NCBI GenBank assembly: GCA_904501855.1
Contig: CAJGCI010000002.1
Span: 8,783-72,782, forward strand
From: Oscillospiraceae bacterium
GTDB lineage: Bacteria; Bacillota; Clostridia; Oscillospirales; Oscillospiraceae
DNA length: 64,000 nucleotides
Direction of reading: 5' to 3'
The translations under genes and the position numbers were made by a program. The number at the start of each line of letters is the position of its first letter. Position 1 is the first letter of the stretch. Positions 7,677 to 15,675 of this stretch are shown here, one piece after another. The notes below the pieces were generated by a model. The model had not been told where the DNA came from. It did no database searches and saw only the letters and a list, made by a program, of their open reading frames with translations.

Positions 7677-8758
7677 AGTAGTCCTCTCTCTCCTTCCTTC
7701 TGCTGAAAAAGATCCAGCAGGCGATTTGTGTTGATGAGAAGCTGTTCAATAAAATCAATTTCGATGGATTCGGAGACGATCCTCAGCAGGCTCAGTCTGT
7801 TGACGATGAACTCCCTGATACAGAAGAGTACCCGATCAAGGTATTCCTGTTCCGTCAGATCATACGGAGATTCTTCCCTCAGCCGGCAGTAGTACCGGTG
7901 AAGAAGCTCCCGGATCTCCTCATCCGAAACGGTCCCGCACTCATAAACAAGCAGTTCCGCAACGTCGTGCTCCGGAATCTGATAACAGGCCAGTTCAAAA
8001 TCATAAAACATGACCTCCTCTCCCTGAACAAAAAAGTTGCGGGATGAGAAATCATTGTGCGTCAGCGTTTTAAACGCGCTGTGGCGTTCCTCTTCCTCAT
8101 GGATCCTGTCAATAAAGGCGTGGATCTCTCGAATCCGTTCCGTTCCGTATGTGCGGTTGTTCTCTTCTTCCCGGAGATCAAACATCATATGAAGGCACGG
8201 TCTTGCTTTGTAATAGTCTCTGCTGCTGTATTTGTTCAGCTGGAGTTCTGCGGCCGCATCTTCCTTTCCCATATAGAAGATGTGAAACGGAAGGATCCGA
8301 TCCAGTACCGCCTGAAGATCCCCTGCATTCAGCTCTTTCTCTTTCCAGACATAGTACTTGAACAGCAGATTTCTCGTGCCGCTCCGGTGATCGTTGTAAC
8401 AACCGTAATAATCGATCATGGCATTTTTCAGCGACGGTTCGATCCCCCGGTAAAGAACATCTTCCCGGAGATAGCTTTGGTCATATCCCAGTACTTTCCT
8501 GTGAAGCAGCAGCTCCTTCATCAGCCGGAAATCTTTGCCGCTTACAAGATTGATGCCGTTCTTCACCACGTTGTTGGATTTGATCTTCATCAGCAGTTCC
8601 GCAGTCTTTCCGTCATCAAACTCAACATCGATATGGTAGATTCCGCAGCGCTTCAAGGCGACCAGATTGTTGATGCTGGATATCCCCTCCAGCTCTCTTT
8701 TTTCCATGTGCCGGATCTTTTTGTTCATGATCCGCGCAATCTGTTTTTCTTCCCTCAT
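7673..8758 (-). CDS. Phosphotransferase of the APH/choline-kinase fold
   Basis: First gene of the minus-strand operon, 361 residues from an ATG at 8758 that follows an AGGAG site by 6 nt; longer in-frame openings upstream reach into the terminator hairpin of the next operon and lack a ribosome site. The catalytic loop is THNDFSSRNFFV (HND at 234-236) and the metal-binding motif is YDFELA (DFE at 253-255), both hallmarks of aminoglycoside-phosphotransferase and choline/ethanolamine-kinase-like enzymes. It should phosphorylate a small hydroxylated molecule with ATP. With a BtaA-like enzyme and ligases downstream, a lipid head-group or polyol substrate is plausible, but that is inference. An antibiotic-resistance role is less likely in this operon setting. 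Confidence 0.75.
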   Translation of the reverse strand: MREEKQIARIMNKKIRHMEKRELEGISSINNLVALKRCGIYHIDVEFDDGKTAELLMKIKSNNVVKNGINLVSGKDFRLMKELLLHRKVLGYDQSYLREDVLYRGIEPSLKNAMIDYYGCYNDHRSGTRNLLFKYYVWKEKELNAGDLQAVLDRILPFHIFYMGKEDAAAELQLNKYSSRDYYKARPCLHMMFDLREEENNRTYGTERIREIHAFIDRIHEEEERHSAFKTLTHNDFSSRNFFVQGEEVMFYDFELACYQIPEHDVAELLVYECGTVSDEEIRELLHRYYCRLREESPYDLTEQEYLDRVLFCIREFIVNRLSLLRIVSESIEIDFIEQLLINTNRLLDLFQQKEGERGLL

Positions 8759-8804
8759 ATGGTTCTCCTGTGCGAGGTTTTTCTTTATATCTTTAAAAGA
8801 CGCA

Positions 8805-8833
8805 ATAATAACCCATTTTTTCCTTTTTACCAA
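8805..8833 (-). promoter_or_regulatory. Promoter of the 1-8758 operon
   Basis: Read on the minus strand, TTGGTA (8828-8833) and TATTAT (8805-8810) are separated by 17 nt and stand 47 nt before the kinase start codon. The surrounding 120 nt is AT-rich. It is the only good sigma-A-type pair seen between the start and the upstream terminator. Confidence 0.55.
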
Positions 8834-8885
8834 ATTATTCTGTCTGATACAAGCGTTTGCCATATTTTCCCATGCAATATTAAAA

Positions 8886-8921
8886 AAGACCACCGTCAGC
8901 CGCCCGGCTGTCAGTGGTCTT
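8886..8921 (-). terminator. Terminator of the DUF4914 gene
   Basis: A 16-bp near-perfect stem (AAGACCACCGTCAGCC pairing with GGCTGTCAGTGGTCTT, one mismatch) with a 4-nt loop. On the minus strand it is followed by a run of T (8882-8887). It lies 18 nt past the DUF4914 stop codon and insulates that gene from the operon that starts downstream. Confidence 0.85.
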
Positions 8922-8938
8922 TGCTCTGTTTTTGGGGT

Positions 8939-10837
8939 TTACCGAATATTCATCGGTGTGATGGCAAGATATTCCTCCAGAGGAGCATCATTCAGTGCCA
9001 GTTCAATGATGTTGCGGCCGATGGGATTGAGCCCGTTGGTATTGAACGGGGCAATCTGCTCTTTGATAAAGTCGGTTAGGATCTTCGCACCGGCATCATA
9101 GCCGTCAAAGCCGACCTTGGACTGCAGCTCCGGACGAAGGAACGTTCTGCGGATATGCTGTCCGTCGATCTTCATGTCGGCCAGGGAATACCCGAACAAC
9201 GGACAGCGTGCTTCCACCAGGTCCTTCATTCGGACATTGCCCGTTCTTCTGGCAAGATATTCTCTCACCAGCCACTCGCCGGCAAAACCGATGTGATACG
9301 CACCGATATACTGGTTGGGGATCAGCACGTTCAGCGTCGCCTGCGTGTTCATCATCTGGTGAAGGAGCAGGTTTGCCTGGGTGATCTTCTGTCCTGTGGC
9401 GAAGGGCCAGTAGGAACCGACGCCCTCGGCCTTCAGTCCGCTTCCCGCATTGGAATCGGCAATGGAAGGATTCTTGAATCCGCGGGGGCACACCAGCCGC
9501 CACAGCCATGCCAGAGAGATGGGAACGAACTGAACCATTCCCATAATTCCGTAATTGGGATTTTCCACCGTGGAAGGCGGCATGCGGACTCCGAAGGATC
9601 GGATATTGACTTCCACCGGTTCATTGCCGGGGATGATGTTGTCGATCATCTCCCGGGGGATGATTACCCGGGGATTCGTACAGGGCTTTCCGGTGGACTC
9701 TTCCACATGTTCCCAAATGAGACATGTCGCGCCTGGAACACCATCCATATTGAAGAATTCCAGCGGTTCCGGCGGGTGAATGCTGATCCGCTCATACATG
9801 GGGCTGTTGCCGTAGTAGTTGTCGCCGTCCATCCGCAAAAACCAGCCGTCTTCCGCGTCCGCAATGACCAGATGTCCGGATCCGTTCTGCATGTCCTTAT
9901 GCGCAAGGACCATATCATCTGCGATCGGATGGATCTTGCAGGTCTCACTGATGGTCAGATAATGTTTCTCGCCGCTGACCGTGTGGGTTCCCACCAGGAT
10001 CTGTCCGTTTTCCTCCTTATGGATCTCCTCCAGCATCTCGCTTTTGCCGCCGCCGGATGCGCCCTCATGCATGAAAACGACTTCATTCTCATACGGTGTC
10101 TCCAGCAGTGCCGCAGATGCGTGGTTGGTGATCCACCCTTCATGCTCGCCGATATCCAGCAGCACGGAGAAAACGCCCTTCTTCGCAGACGGACCGGGAT
10201 ACAGATTGTATGCAAACACTTCGTGCAGATCCTCACTGCGCTGATGGACGACTACCTGTTTTCCCTTAAAGTGTGTGACACGGAACGGCGGCGCCACATA
10301 GATGATGGCGCGTGGCTTGTAGTTCTCCCCGATCTCATGGATGCCCACAAATCCCTGCATGTTGGCAAGAGAAAGAGCGAAGAATGCCGCATTGGAAGGA
10401 CATACCATCAGAGAATCATATCCGTAGTATTTTCCTCCGGCGCGGAAAGGCAGCAGGATCACGCTCTGATCCTTAAACCACTCCATGGTCTCTTTACGCA
10501 GTTTGGAAAACTCATATCCGTAACGGTCCTTAAAATACGGCTTGTCCGACGGCAGATCATCTCCGATGCACATGCAGTCGGGATCGCGGCGGCGCATATA
10601 GTCTTCCATAAAGTTGACAACCGGGCCGTTTTTGCATCGTACGACCTCCGCTTCTTTAAAAACTCCCTTGCCGGGAATGGTATATGTAACATCGAACCGG
10701 GAGCTGTGTGTGGGTCCGAAACACAGTTCCTCCAGCTGTTCTTTGGTCTCCGGATAACAGCGCCACTGGCAGTTTGTCACAGCGTCGGTCAGGTCCTCCG
10801 GCAGAACAAATCGATTGAAATAGGAATCTATCAACAC
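8939..10837 (-). CDS. DUF4914 family protein, PEPCK-like P-loop
   Basis: A 632-residue protein that I recognise as the DUF4914 family. It contains a PEP-carboxykinase-like nucleotide site: EGASGGGKSEM (258-268), equivalent to the PEPCK kinase-1a loop G-x-S-G-x-G-K-(S/T). It is followed by PIADDMV (304-310), which parallels the PEPCK metal-binding L-I-G-D-D motif. It is therefore likely to bind ATP or GTP and a divalent metal, with a phosphotransferase or decarboxylase-type reaction; the true substrate is not known. The start is a GTG at 10837 with AAAGGTG 7 nt upstream. It is monocistronic, with its own promoter and terminator. An alternative would be a HPr-kinase-like regulatory kinase, since these share the fold. 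Confidence 0.75.
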   Translation of the reverse strand: MLIDSYFNRFVLPEDLTDAVTNCQWRCYPETKEQLEELCFGPTHSSRFDVTYTIPGKGVFKEAEVVRCKNGPVVNFMEDYMRRRDPDCMCIGDDLPSDKPYFKDRYGYEFSKLRKETMEWFKDQSVILLPFRAGGKYYGYDSLMVCPSNAAFFALSLANMQGFVGIHEIGENYKPRAIIYVAPPFRVTHFKGKQVVVHQRSEDLHEVFAYNLYPGPSAKKGVFSVLLDIGEHEGWITNHASAALLETPYENEVVFMHEGASGGGKSEMLEEIHKEENGQILVGTHTVSGEKHYLTISETCKIHPIADDMVLAHKDMQNGSGHLVIADAEDGWFLRMDGDNYYGNSPMYERISIHPPEPLEFFNMDGVPGATCLIWEHVEESTGKPCTNPRVIIPREMIDNIIPGNEPVEVNIRSFGVRMPPSTVENPNYGIMGMVQFVPISLAWLWRLVCPRGFKNPSIADSNAGSGLKAEGVGSYWPFATGQKITQANLLLHQMMNTQATLNVLIPNQYIGAYHIGFAGEWLVREYLARRTGNVRMKDLVEARCPLFGYSLADMKIDGQHIRRTFLRPELQSKVGFDGYDAGAKILTDFIKEQIAPFNTNGLNPIGRNIIELALNDAPLEEYLAITPMNIR

Positions 10838-10870
10838 AGTATTTCACCTTTTCTTTGTGAGATACTGTCG

Positions 10871-10899
10871 ATTCTACCATCGTTTTTGGTCAAGTTCAA
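10871..10899 (-). promoter_or_regulatory. Promoter of the DUF4914 gene
   Basis: On the minus strand TTGAAC (10894-10899) and TAGAAT (10871-10876) are 17 nt apart, 34 nt before the GTG start. The rest of the 254-nt gap up to the galactokinase gene holds only that gene's terminator. Confidence 0.6.
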
Positions 10900-11047
10900 C
10901 GAGTAGATTAACTGAATTCTGTAACTTTCGCCCACTTTGTCTTTGTTGCTATTATCACAGTTTTCCGGCAAATAACGCGATTTGATCCTTTTTTCGCACA
11001 TATTGTTCCGCAGAGATCCCGGTAACAGGCCAAAAATGCGCAAAAAA

Positions 11048-11079
11048 CTGCCTCTGTACCACAACAGATACAGAGGCAG
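11048..11079 (-). terminator. Terminator of galK
   Basis: An 11-bp perfect stem (CTGCCTCTGTA with TACAGAGGCAG) around a 10-nt loop, followed on the minus strand by six T (11042-11047). It lies 13 nt beyond the galactokinase stop codon. Confidence 0.85.
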
Positions 11080-11091
11080 CTCCTATTTTAT

Positions 11092-12168
11092 TCAGATTTT
11101 CAGGACCTGGCAGGAACCGGCTCCGAACCGCGCCTCCATGCCCTTTTTATATTCTTCGAAATACTCGTGGGGCATCAGTGCCTGAACACATCCTGCAAAT
11201 CCGCCTCCGTGGACGCGCCATGCGCCTTTCCCTTCCAGCAGTTTTGCGCTCAGCTCCAGACCTTCTTCCAGCTTGGTATCTCCGGTGGCGCTGGTCACGA
11301 TATTATTCAGATACTGCTCCGAAGATCTGCCCGACGCATTCATAAGCTTCATGTACGTTTCCCCGTCTTTGCGGAGGAGGGCATCTCTCATTTTGGGAAC
11401 ACGCTCGTTCTCATCGAAGAAGTGTTTTGCCCTGCGGACCGGCCGGTAGGACACATCCCATTCCCGGGATCGGAACTCCGCCGGATCGACCTCCGAAAGA
11501 ACGCCTTTGTCAAAAAGACTCGCGATGTAGGTCATATCGGACGGGATCATCGCATAGGAGGTCTCAAGCCCGGCGTGACTGCCTCCCGTATTGGTCAGGC
11601 ACAGTGTCAGGCCCATTTCATCGAATCTCGTTTCAATGGGGAGGATCTCATCGGTAGCGAAGTCCACGTATACACAGGATCCCAGAGAGCTTGCCAGCTG
11701 ATCCATCAGTCCGCACGGCTTGCCGAAGTGCTGATTTTCCGCCTGCTGTGCCAGCCGTGCAATCACGATGGGCTCCAGTTTCCCGTCGTTGTAGTAAGCG
11801 TTGAGAATCTTTCCCATCAGCACCGCAAATGCCGCGGAGGAAGAAAGCCCCGAACCCGCCGGCAGATTGCTGGTCACGACCGCGTCAAACCCGCCGATAT
11901 CCAGACAGAAATCCTGCATTGCCGCGGCAACACCGCGAACCAGGGCTCTGGTTGTGCCGAATTCCTCCGGTTTGACATCCAGATATCTCAGACGGATCTC
12001 GTCCTCTCCAAAACCTTCGGACCGAATCCGGATAACATTGTCATTGTTCTTGACGCAGTGGGCTGTAAGACCGGTATCTACGGCAGCTGCAATGACACGT
12101 CCCTTTTGATGGTCGGTATGATTTCCTGCCAGCTCCGTGCGTCCGGGAGCAAAGAAAACATCACTCAT
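11092..12168 (-). CDS. galK: Galactokinase (GHMP kinase family)
   Basis: A 358-residue GHMP kinase that should phosphorylate galactose at C1 with ATP in the Leloir pathway. All three family motifs are present: APGRTELAGNHTDHQKG (residues 7-23, the galactokinase signature in its clostridial G-N-H-T-D-H form), the ATP loop PAGSGLSSSAA, and the C-terminal WRVHGGGFAGCVQA. It lacks the roughly 50-residue N-terminal extension often seen in clostridial homologues and is nearer to the E. coli length (382). The ATG at 12168 follows AAGGAAAGG. It stands alone, with its own promoter and terminator and no galT, galE or transporter beside it. A related N-acetylgalactosamine or arabinose kinase specificity cannot be excluded. 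Confidence 0.88.
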   Translation of the reverse strand: MSDVFFAPGRTELAGNHTDHQKGRVIAAAVDTGLTAHCVKNNDNVIRIRSEGFGEDEIRLRYLDVKPEEFGTTRALVRGVAAAMQDFCLDIGGFDAVVTSNLPAGSGLSSSAAFAVLMGKILNAYYNDGKLEPIVIARLAQQAENQHFGKPCGLMDQLASSLGSCVYVDFATDEILPIETRFDEMGLTLCLTNTGGSHAGLETSYAMIPSDMTYIASLFDKGVLSEVDPAEFRSREWDVSYRPVRRAKHFFDENERVPKMRDALLRKDGETYMKLMNASGRSSEQYLNNIVTSATGDTKLEEGLELSAKLLEGKGAWRVHGGGFAGCVQALMPHEYFEEYKKGMEARFGAGSCQVLKI

Positions 12169-12242
12169 TTCTTACCGTTTTTTCCTTTCCTTAAACGCTA
12201 GAATCTCTCGTTTTCCATCCTGTCGTATTTTTCTCTGAATAA

Positions 12243-12271
12243 ATCATATTACTGCCATAAAACAATGTCAA
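12243..12271 (-). promoter_or_regulatory. Promoter of galK
   Basis: On the minus strand a consensus TTGACA (12266-12271) and TATGAT (12243-12248) with a 17-nt spacer, 75 nt ahead of the galK start codon. Confidence 0.7.
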
Positions 12272-12335
12272 TGAACGGTATTTTACAATTCTTTCCTTCA
12301 TTTTGAGTTCTTTTTTTGCATTCTGTCAGCCGTCT

Positions 12336-12358
12336 AGATAGGTGTCTTAACATTATCT
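12336..12358 (+). promoter_or_regulatory. Possible NiaR operator upstream of nicotinate phosphoribosyltransferase
   Basis: AGATAGGTGTC-TT-AACATTATCT carries the core GTGTC-TT-xACA also found in the much better palindrome before the carrier gene at 14485-14516. The right arm is poorly matched, and the site lies about 30 nt upstream of the -35 box, which is unusual for a repressor. It is offered as a candidate only, supported by the NiaR gene being the next gene but one. Confidence 0.4.
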
Positions 12359-12389
12359 CATTTTTGTCAATGTTTCCCTGCCGTTTTCA

Positions 12390-12418
12390 TTGCTTTGCAT
12401 TCCGGCAAAGGATATAAT
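12390..12418 (+). promoter_or_regulatory. Promoter of the nicotinate phosphoribosyltransferase-niaR operon
   Basis: TTGCTT (12390-12395) and a perfect TATAAT (12413-12418) with a 17-nt spacer, 31 nt before the ATG. The 281-nt gap from galK otherwise holds the galK promoter and the candidate NiaR site. Confidence 0.65.
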
Positions 12419-12449
12419 TGATACCATCAAACCTCAAGGAGGTATCCTG

Positions 12450-13910
12450 ATGGACAAGACAAGTAACATTAATTTATCAATGCTGTTCGATTTCTACGAG
12501 CTTACCATGGGAAATGGCTATTTCCAGAACAACATGGGAAATGAGATCTCTTATTTTGATGTGTTCTACCGTTCCGTCCCGGACAAGGGAGGCTTTGCCA
12601 TTGCTGCAGGGCTGGAGCAGGTAATCGATTACATAAAAGATCTTCACTTCAACGAGGAAGATATTGCTTATCTCCGCGGCCGCAACCTCTTCTCCGAAGG
12701 GTTTTTAGAGTATCTGGCAAACTTCAAGTTTACCGGAGATATCTGGGCGGTCCCCGAAGGAACTCCCATCTTCCCCATGGAACCGTTTATGACGGTAAAG
12801 GCTCCCTCGATCCAGGCTCAGCTCATCGAGACTTATGTTCTGCTGGCTCTGAATCACCAGAGCCTCATCGCCACAAAAGCAAACCGCATCGTCCGCGCAG
12901 CCAAGGGCCGTGCCGTGATGGAATTCGGCTCCCGTCGCGCCCAGGGTATTACCGCTGCCGTGACCGGTGCCCGTGCCGCATATATCGGCGGCTGCATCGG
13001 AACCGCCTGTGCGGTCTCTGATGAGATCTATGGTGTTCCCGCACTGGGAACCATGGCGCACTCTTGGGTCCAGATGTTCGACTCCGAATATGAGGCGTTC
13101 GTTGCTTACTGCAAATGCTATCCCAACAGCGCCACTTTGCTGGTGGACACCTATAATTCCCTGAAATCCGGTGTTCCCAACGCGATCCGCGCGTTCAATG
13201 AAGTCCTGAAACCGCTGGGCATCACAAAATGCGGAATCCGATTCGATTCCGGTGACATGACCTATCTCACCGTAAAAGCACGCAAGATGCTGGATGAGGC
13301 CGGATGGCCGGAATGCAAGATCACCGTATCCAACTCTCTGGATGAACGTCTGATCACGGAACTTCTGCATCAGGGCGCGGCCATCGACAACTTCGGTGTT
13401 GGCGAACGTCTTATTACCTCCAGTTCCTCTCCGGTATTCGGCGGTGTATACAAACTGTGCGCAGTGGAAGACGATGACGGTACCATTATTCCCAAGATCA
13501 AGATCAGCGAAAACACCGCCAAGATCACGAACCCGGGATTCAAGCACACCTATCGGTTTTACGACAAGGAGACCGGCATGGCGGAAGCGGATTATATCTG
13601 CCTCCATGATGAGACCGTGGACGACTCTCAGCCCATCACCATCTGTGACCCCGAGGCGCGCTGGAAAAAGAAGACCTATGACAACTATGTTGCCAAGGAA
13701 CTTCTGGTTCCCATTTTCCAGAACGGCGAGCTCGTTTACGAGATGCCGACGCTCAAGGAAATCCAGGCCTACTGCAAGGAACAGGTGGATACACTCTGGC
13801 CGGAAGTCAAGCGCTTCGACAACCCGCATAACTACTATGTCGATCTGTCCGAAAAGCTGATGGCGCTGAAGGACAAGATGCTTAACGAAAGCTCGGGAAA
13901 GGACTCCTAA
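12450..13910 (+). CDS. pncB: Nicotinate phosphoribosyltransferase
   Basis: A 486-residue NAPRTase. It joins nicotinate and PRPP to make nicotinate mononucleotide, the salvage entry to NAD. Family hallmarks are the N-terminal LFDFYELTMGNGYFQN, the phosphoribosyl-binding MEFGSRRAQG, the later GTMAHSW and IRFDSGDM segments, and GVGERLITS near residue 320. The ATG at 12450 is chosen over an upstream in-frame start because AAGGAGG sits 6 nt ahead of it and the promoter -10 box lies between the two. It is followed 2 nt later by niaR, so enzyme and regulator are made together. The family has long (clostridial) and short forms; this is the long type. Confidence 0.93.
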   Translation: MDKTSNINLSMLFDFYELTMGNGYFQNNMGNEISYFDVFYRSVPDKGGFAIAAGLEQVIDYIKDLHFNEEDIAYLRGRNLFSEGFLEYLANFKFTGDIWAVPEGTPIFPMEPFMTVKAPSIQAQLIETYVLLALNHQSLIATKANRIVRAAKGRAVMEFGSRRAQGITAAVTGARAAYIGGCIGTACAVSDEIYGVPALGTMAHSWVQMFDSEYEAFVAYCKCYPNSATLLVDTYNSLKSGVPNAIRAFNEVLKPLGITKCGIRFDSGDMTYLTVKARKMLDEAGWPECKITVSNSLDERLITELLHQGAAIDNFGVGERLITSSSSPVFGGVYKLCAVEDDDGTIIPKIKISENTAKITNPGFKHTYRFYDKETGMAEADYICLHDETVDDSQPITICDPEARWKKKTYDNYVAKELLVPIFQNGELVYEMPTLKEIQAYCKEQVDTLWPEVKRFDNPHNYYVDLSEKLMALKDKMLNESSGKDS

Positions 13911-13912
13911 CA

Positions 13913-14440
13913 ATGACAGCCAAGGTGCGAAGAGAACGGCTTCTGCAGATTCTTCTTGATTCCTCTTCCCCGGTAAGTGCCACAAAGCTCGCTTCCCAGT
14001 TTGATGTCAGCCGGCAGATCATCGTTGGTGATATTGCTCTCCTGCGTGCTGCAGGAGAACAGATCATCGCAACCCCTCGCGGATACACGATGGCCCAAAG
14101 CCGTCGTCCCGCAGGTTATCTCGGATCTGTCGCCTGTGTGCACGAGGATCCGGAAGACATGCGGCGTGAACTGAATATTATGGTCGACAACGGATGTACC
14201 GTTGTGGATGTCATCGTGGAACACCCGGTTTACGGACAGATCATCGGGTCGCTGGACATCTCTTCCCGCTACGACGTTACCGTTTTTATGGAAAAGATCA
14301 GCTCGGAACAGGCACAGCCCCTGTCTGCCCTTACCGGCGGGATCCATCTTCACACCCTGTCCTGTGACGGAAGGGAGACCTACGACCGGACCTGCAGAGA
14401 ATTGAAGCAGGCAGGCCTGCTTTTCCACGAGAATAGTTAA
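13913..14440 (+). CDS. niaR: NiaR transcriptional repressor of niacin metabolism (HTH + 3H domain)
   Basis: A 175-residue two-domain regulator. Residues 1-55 form an HTH_11-type winged helix (SATKLASQFDVSRQIIVGDI is the recognition region). The C-terminal half is the 3H domain, with conserved histidines and the motifs VIVEHPVYGQI, SLDISSRYDV and PLSALTGGIHLHTL. NiaR proteins bind niacin as co-repressor and shut off niacin uptake and NAD-synthesis genes in Bacillota. The setting agrees: the gene is cotranscribed with nicotinate phosphoribosyltransferase, and the next transcription unit begins with a strong palindrome. No terminator is seen between niaR and that promoter. Confident by domain and context. 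Confidence 0.92.
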   Translation: MTAKVRRERLLQILLDSSSPVSATKLASQFDVSRQIIVGDIALLRAAGEQIIATPRGYTMAQSRRPAGYLGSVACVHEDPEDMRRELNIMVDNGCTVVDVIVEHPVYGQIIGSLDISSRYDVTVFMEKISSEQAQPLSALTGGIHLHTLSCDGRETYDRTCRELKQAGLLFHENS

Positions 14441-14454
14441 TCTTTTAATTACCG

Positions 14455-14483
14455 TTGACAAACAATACCCTGCCATCTATATT
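14455..14483 (+). promoter_or_regulatory. Promoter of the EIIC_2-type carrier gene
   Basis: Consensus TTGACA (14455-14460), 17-nt spacer, TATATT (14478-14483). The operator palindrome begins 2 nt after the -10 box and would cover the transcription start, an ideal position for repression. Confidence 0.8.
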
Positions 14484-14484
14484 G

Positions 14485-14516
14485 AGATACACAGATGTCT
14501 TGACACCTGTGTATCT
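14485..14516 (+). promoter_or_regulatory. NiaR operator
   Basis: A 32-nt palindrome: AGATACACAGATGTC, central TT, GACACCTGTGTATCT. Fourteen of fifteen arm positions pair. It overlaps the expected transcription start of the carrier gene and begins 45 nt after the niaR stop codon. NiaR is the only DNA-binding protein encoded nearby, so assignment of this site to it is a strong inference. Confidence 0.8.
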
Positions 14517-14540
14517 TATTGTTTTATGGAGAATAATCCT

Positions 14541-15659
14541 ATGAGCAAAGTTAAAGCATTCATGAAGCGCAAGGACATTGAGATCTCTCTGAAGCGCTAC
14601 GGAATCGACGCATTGGGCGCCATGGCGCAGGGCCTGTTCTGCACCCTGCTGGTGGGCACCATCCTCAACACGCTCGGTTCCCAGTGTCACATCGGATTCT
14701 TAAATGCTCCCATCGTTACCATGGGCAGCGGGGATGCTGCCACAACATATACCATCGGTGGACTTGCTTCTGCCATGGTCGGTCCCGGTATGGCCGTGGC
14801 CATCGGCTACGCGCTGCATGCCCCGGCAATGGTCCTGTTTTCACTGATCCCCGTGGGATTTGCCACCAACGCACTGGGCGGCGCAGGCGGGCCGCTTTCG
14901 GTATATTTCGTCGCACTGATCGCTTCCGAATTCGGTAAGGCGGTATCCAAGGAAACCAAGATCGATATCCTTGTTACTCCTATCGTCACGATTCTCGTCG
15001 GAATCGGACTTGCCTATCTGATCGCTGCTCCCATCGGACGCGCGGCAACGGCAATCGGTTACTTTATCATGTGGGCAACCGAGCTTCGGCCGTTCCTCAT
15101 GGGCGTTATTGTCAGTGTAGTCGTCGGTATCGTCCTGACGCTCCCCATTTCCTCGGCCGCCATCTGCGCAGCTTTTTCCCTGACCGGTCTTGCCGGCGGC
15201 GCTGCGGTTGCCGGGTGCTGTGCCAATATGATCGGATTTGCTGTTATGTCCTTTAAAGAAAACCGCTGGGGTGGTCTGGTCTCTCAGGGACTGGGAACCT
15301 CCATGCTTCAGATGGGCAACATCGTGCGCAATCCGAAGATCTGGATTCCGCCCATTATCGCCTCCGCGATCACCGGACCCATCGCCACCTGTCTGTTCAA
15401 AATGGAAATGAACGGCACCCCGGTTTCCTCCGGAATGGGTACCTGCGGACTTGTCGGCCCCATCGGTGTATGGACCGGCTGGGTCACTCCCAGTGAGGCC
15501 GCCATTGCCAACGGCGCTTCCGCTATCACGCCCAACGCCATGAACTGGCTCGGTATGATCCTGATCTGTTTCGTTCTTCCTGCAATCCTCTCCTGGATTT
15601 TCGGGCAGATCGCAAGAAAGATCGGCTGGATCCGCGAAGGAGATCTGACGCTGGAATAA
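14541..15659 (+). CDS. EIIC_2-type membrane carrier, candidate niacin transporter
   Basis: A 372-residue, strongly hydrophobic protein with about ten membrane segments and many small-residue stretches. It matches the PTS_EIIC_2 family, membrane components annotated as sugar transporters that usually lack the soluble PTS phosphorylation domains. No EIIA or EIIB gene is near. The ATG at 14541 is preferred over one at 14526 because GGAG lies 9 nt ahead of it. The NiaR palindrome in its promoter and its place next to nicotinate phosphoribosyltransferase imply transport of niacin or a related NAD precursor. The fold assignment is direct; the substrate is inferred from regulation. Confidence 0.75.
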   Translation: MSKVKAFMKRKDIEISLKRYGIDALGAMAQGLFCTLLVGTILNTLGSQCHIGFLNAPIVTMGSGDAATTYTIGGLASAMVGPGMAVAIGYALHAPAMVLFSLIPVGFATNALGGAGGPLSVYFVALIASEFGKAVSKETKIDILVTPIVTILVGIGLAYLIAAPIGRAATAIGYFIMWATELRPFLMGVIVSVVVGIVLTLPISSAAICAAFSLTGLAGGAAVAGCCANMIGFAVMSFKENRWGGLVSQGLGTSMLQMGNIVRNPKIWIPPIIASAITGPIATCLFKMEMNGTPVSSGMGTCGLVGPIGVWTGWVTPSEAAIANGASAITPNAMNWLGMILICFVLPAILSWIFGQIARKIGWIREGDLTLE

Positions 15660-15675
15660 GTTTTCTCATAGCCAT

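Noticed and set aside
7673..8758. Kinase as an aminoglycoside resistance gene
   Set aside because: It shares the APH fold only; it is the first gene of a biosynthetic operon and shows no close resistance-gene features.
8057..9079. Long open frames antisense to real genes (this one, also 2651-3847, 9155-10906, 30222-32249, 32739-34298, 54323-55894, 57385-59292)
   Set aside because: They mirror well-identified genes, have Cys/His/Arg-rich or otherwise unlikely composition, lack ribosome sites and family motifs, and arise from the codon bias of the opposite strand.
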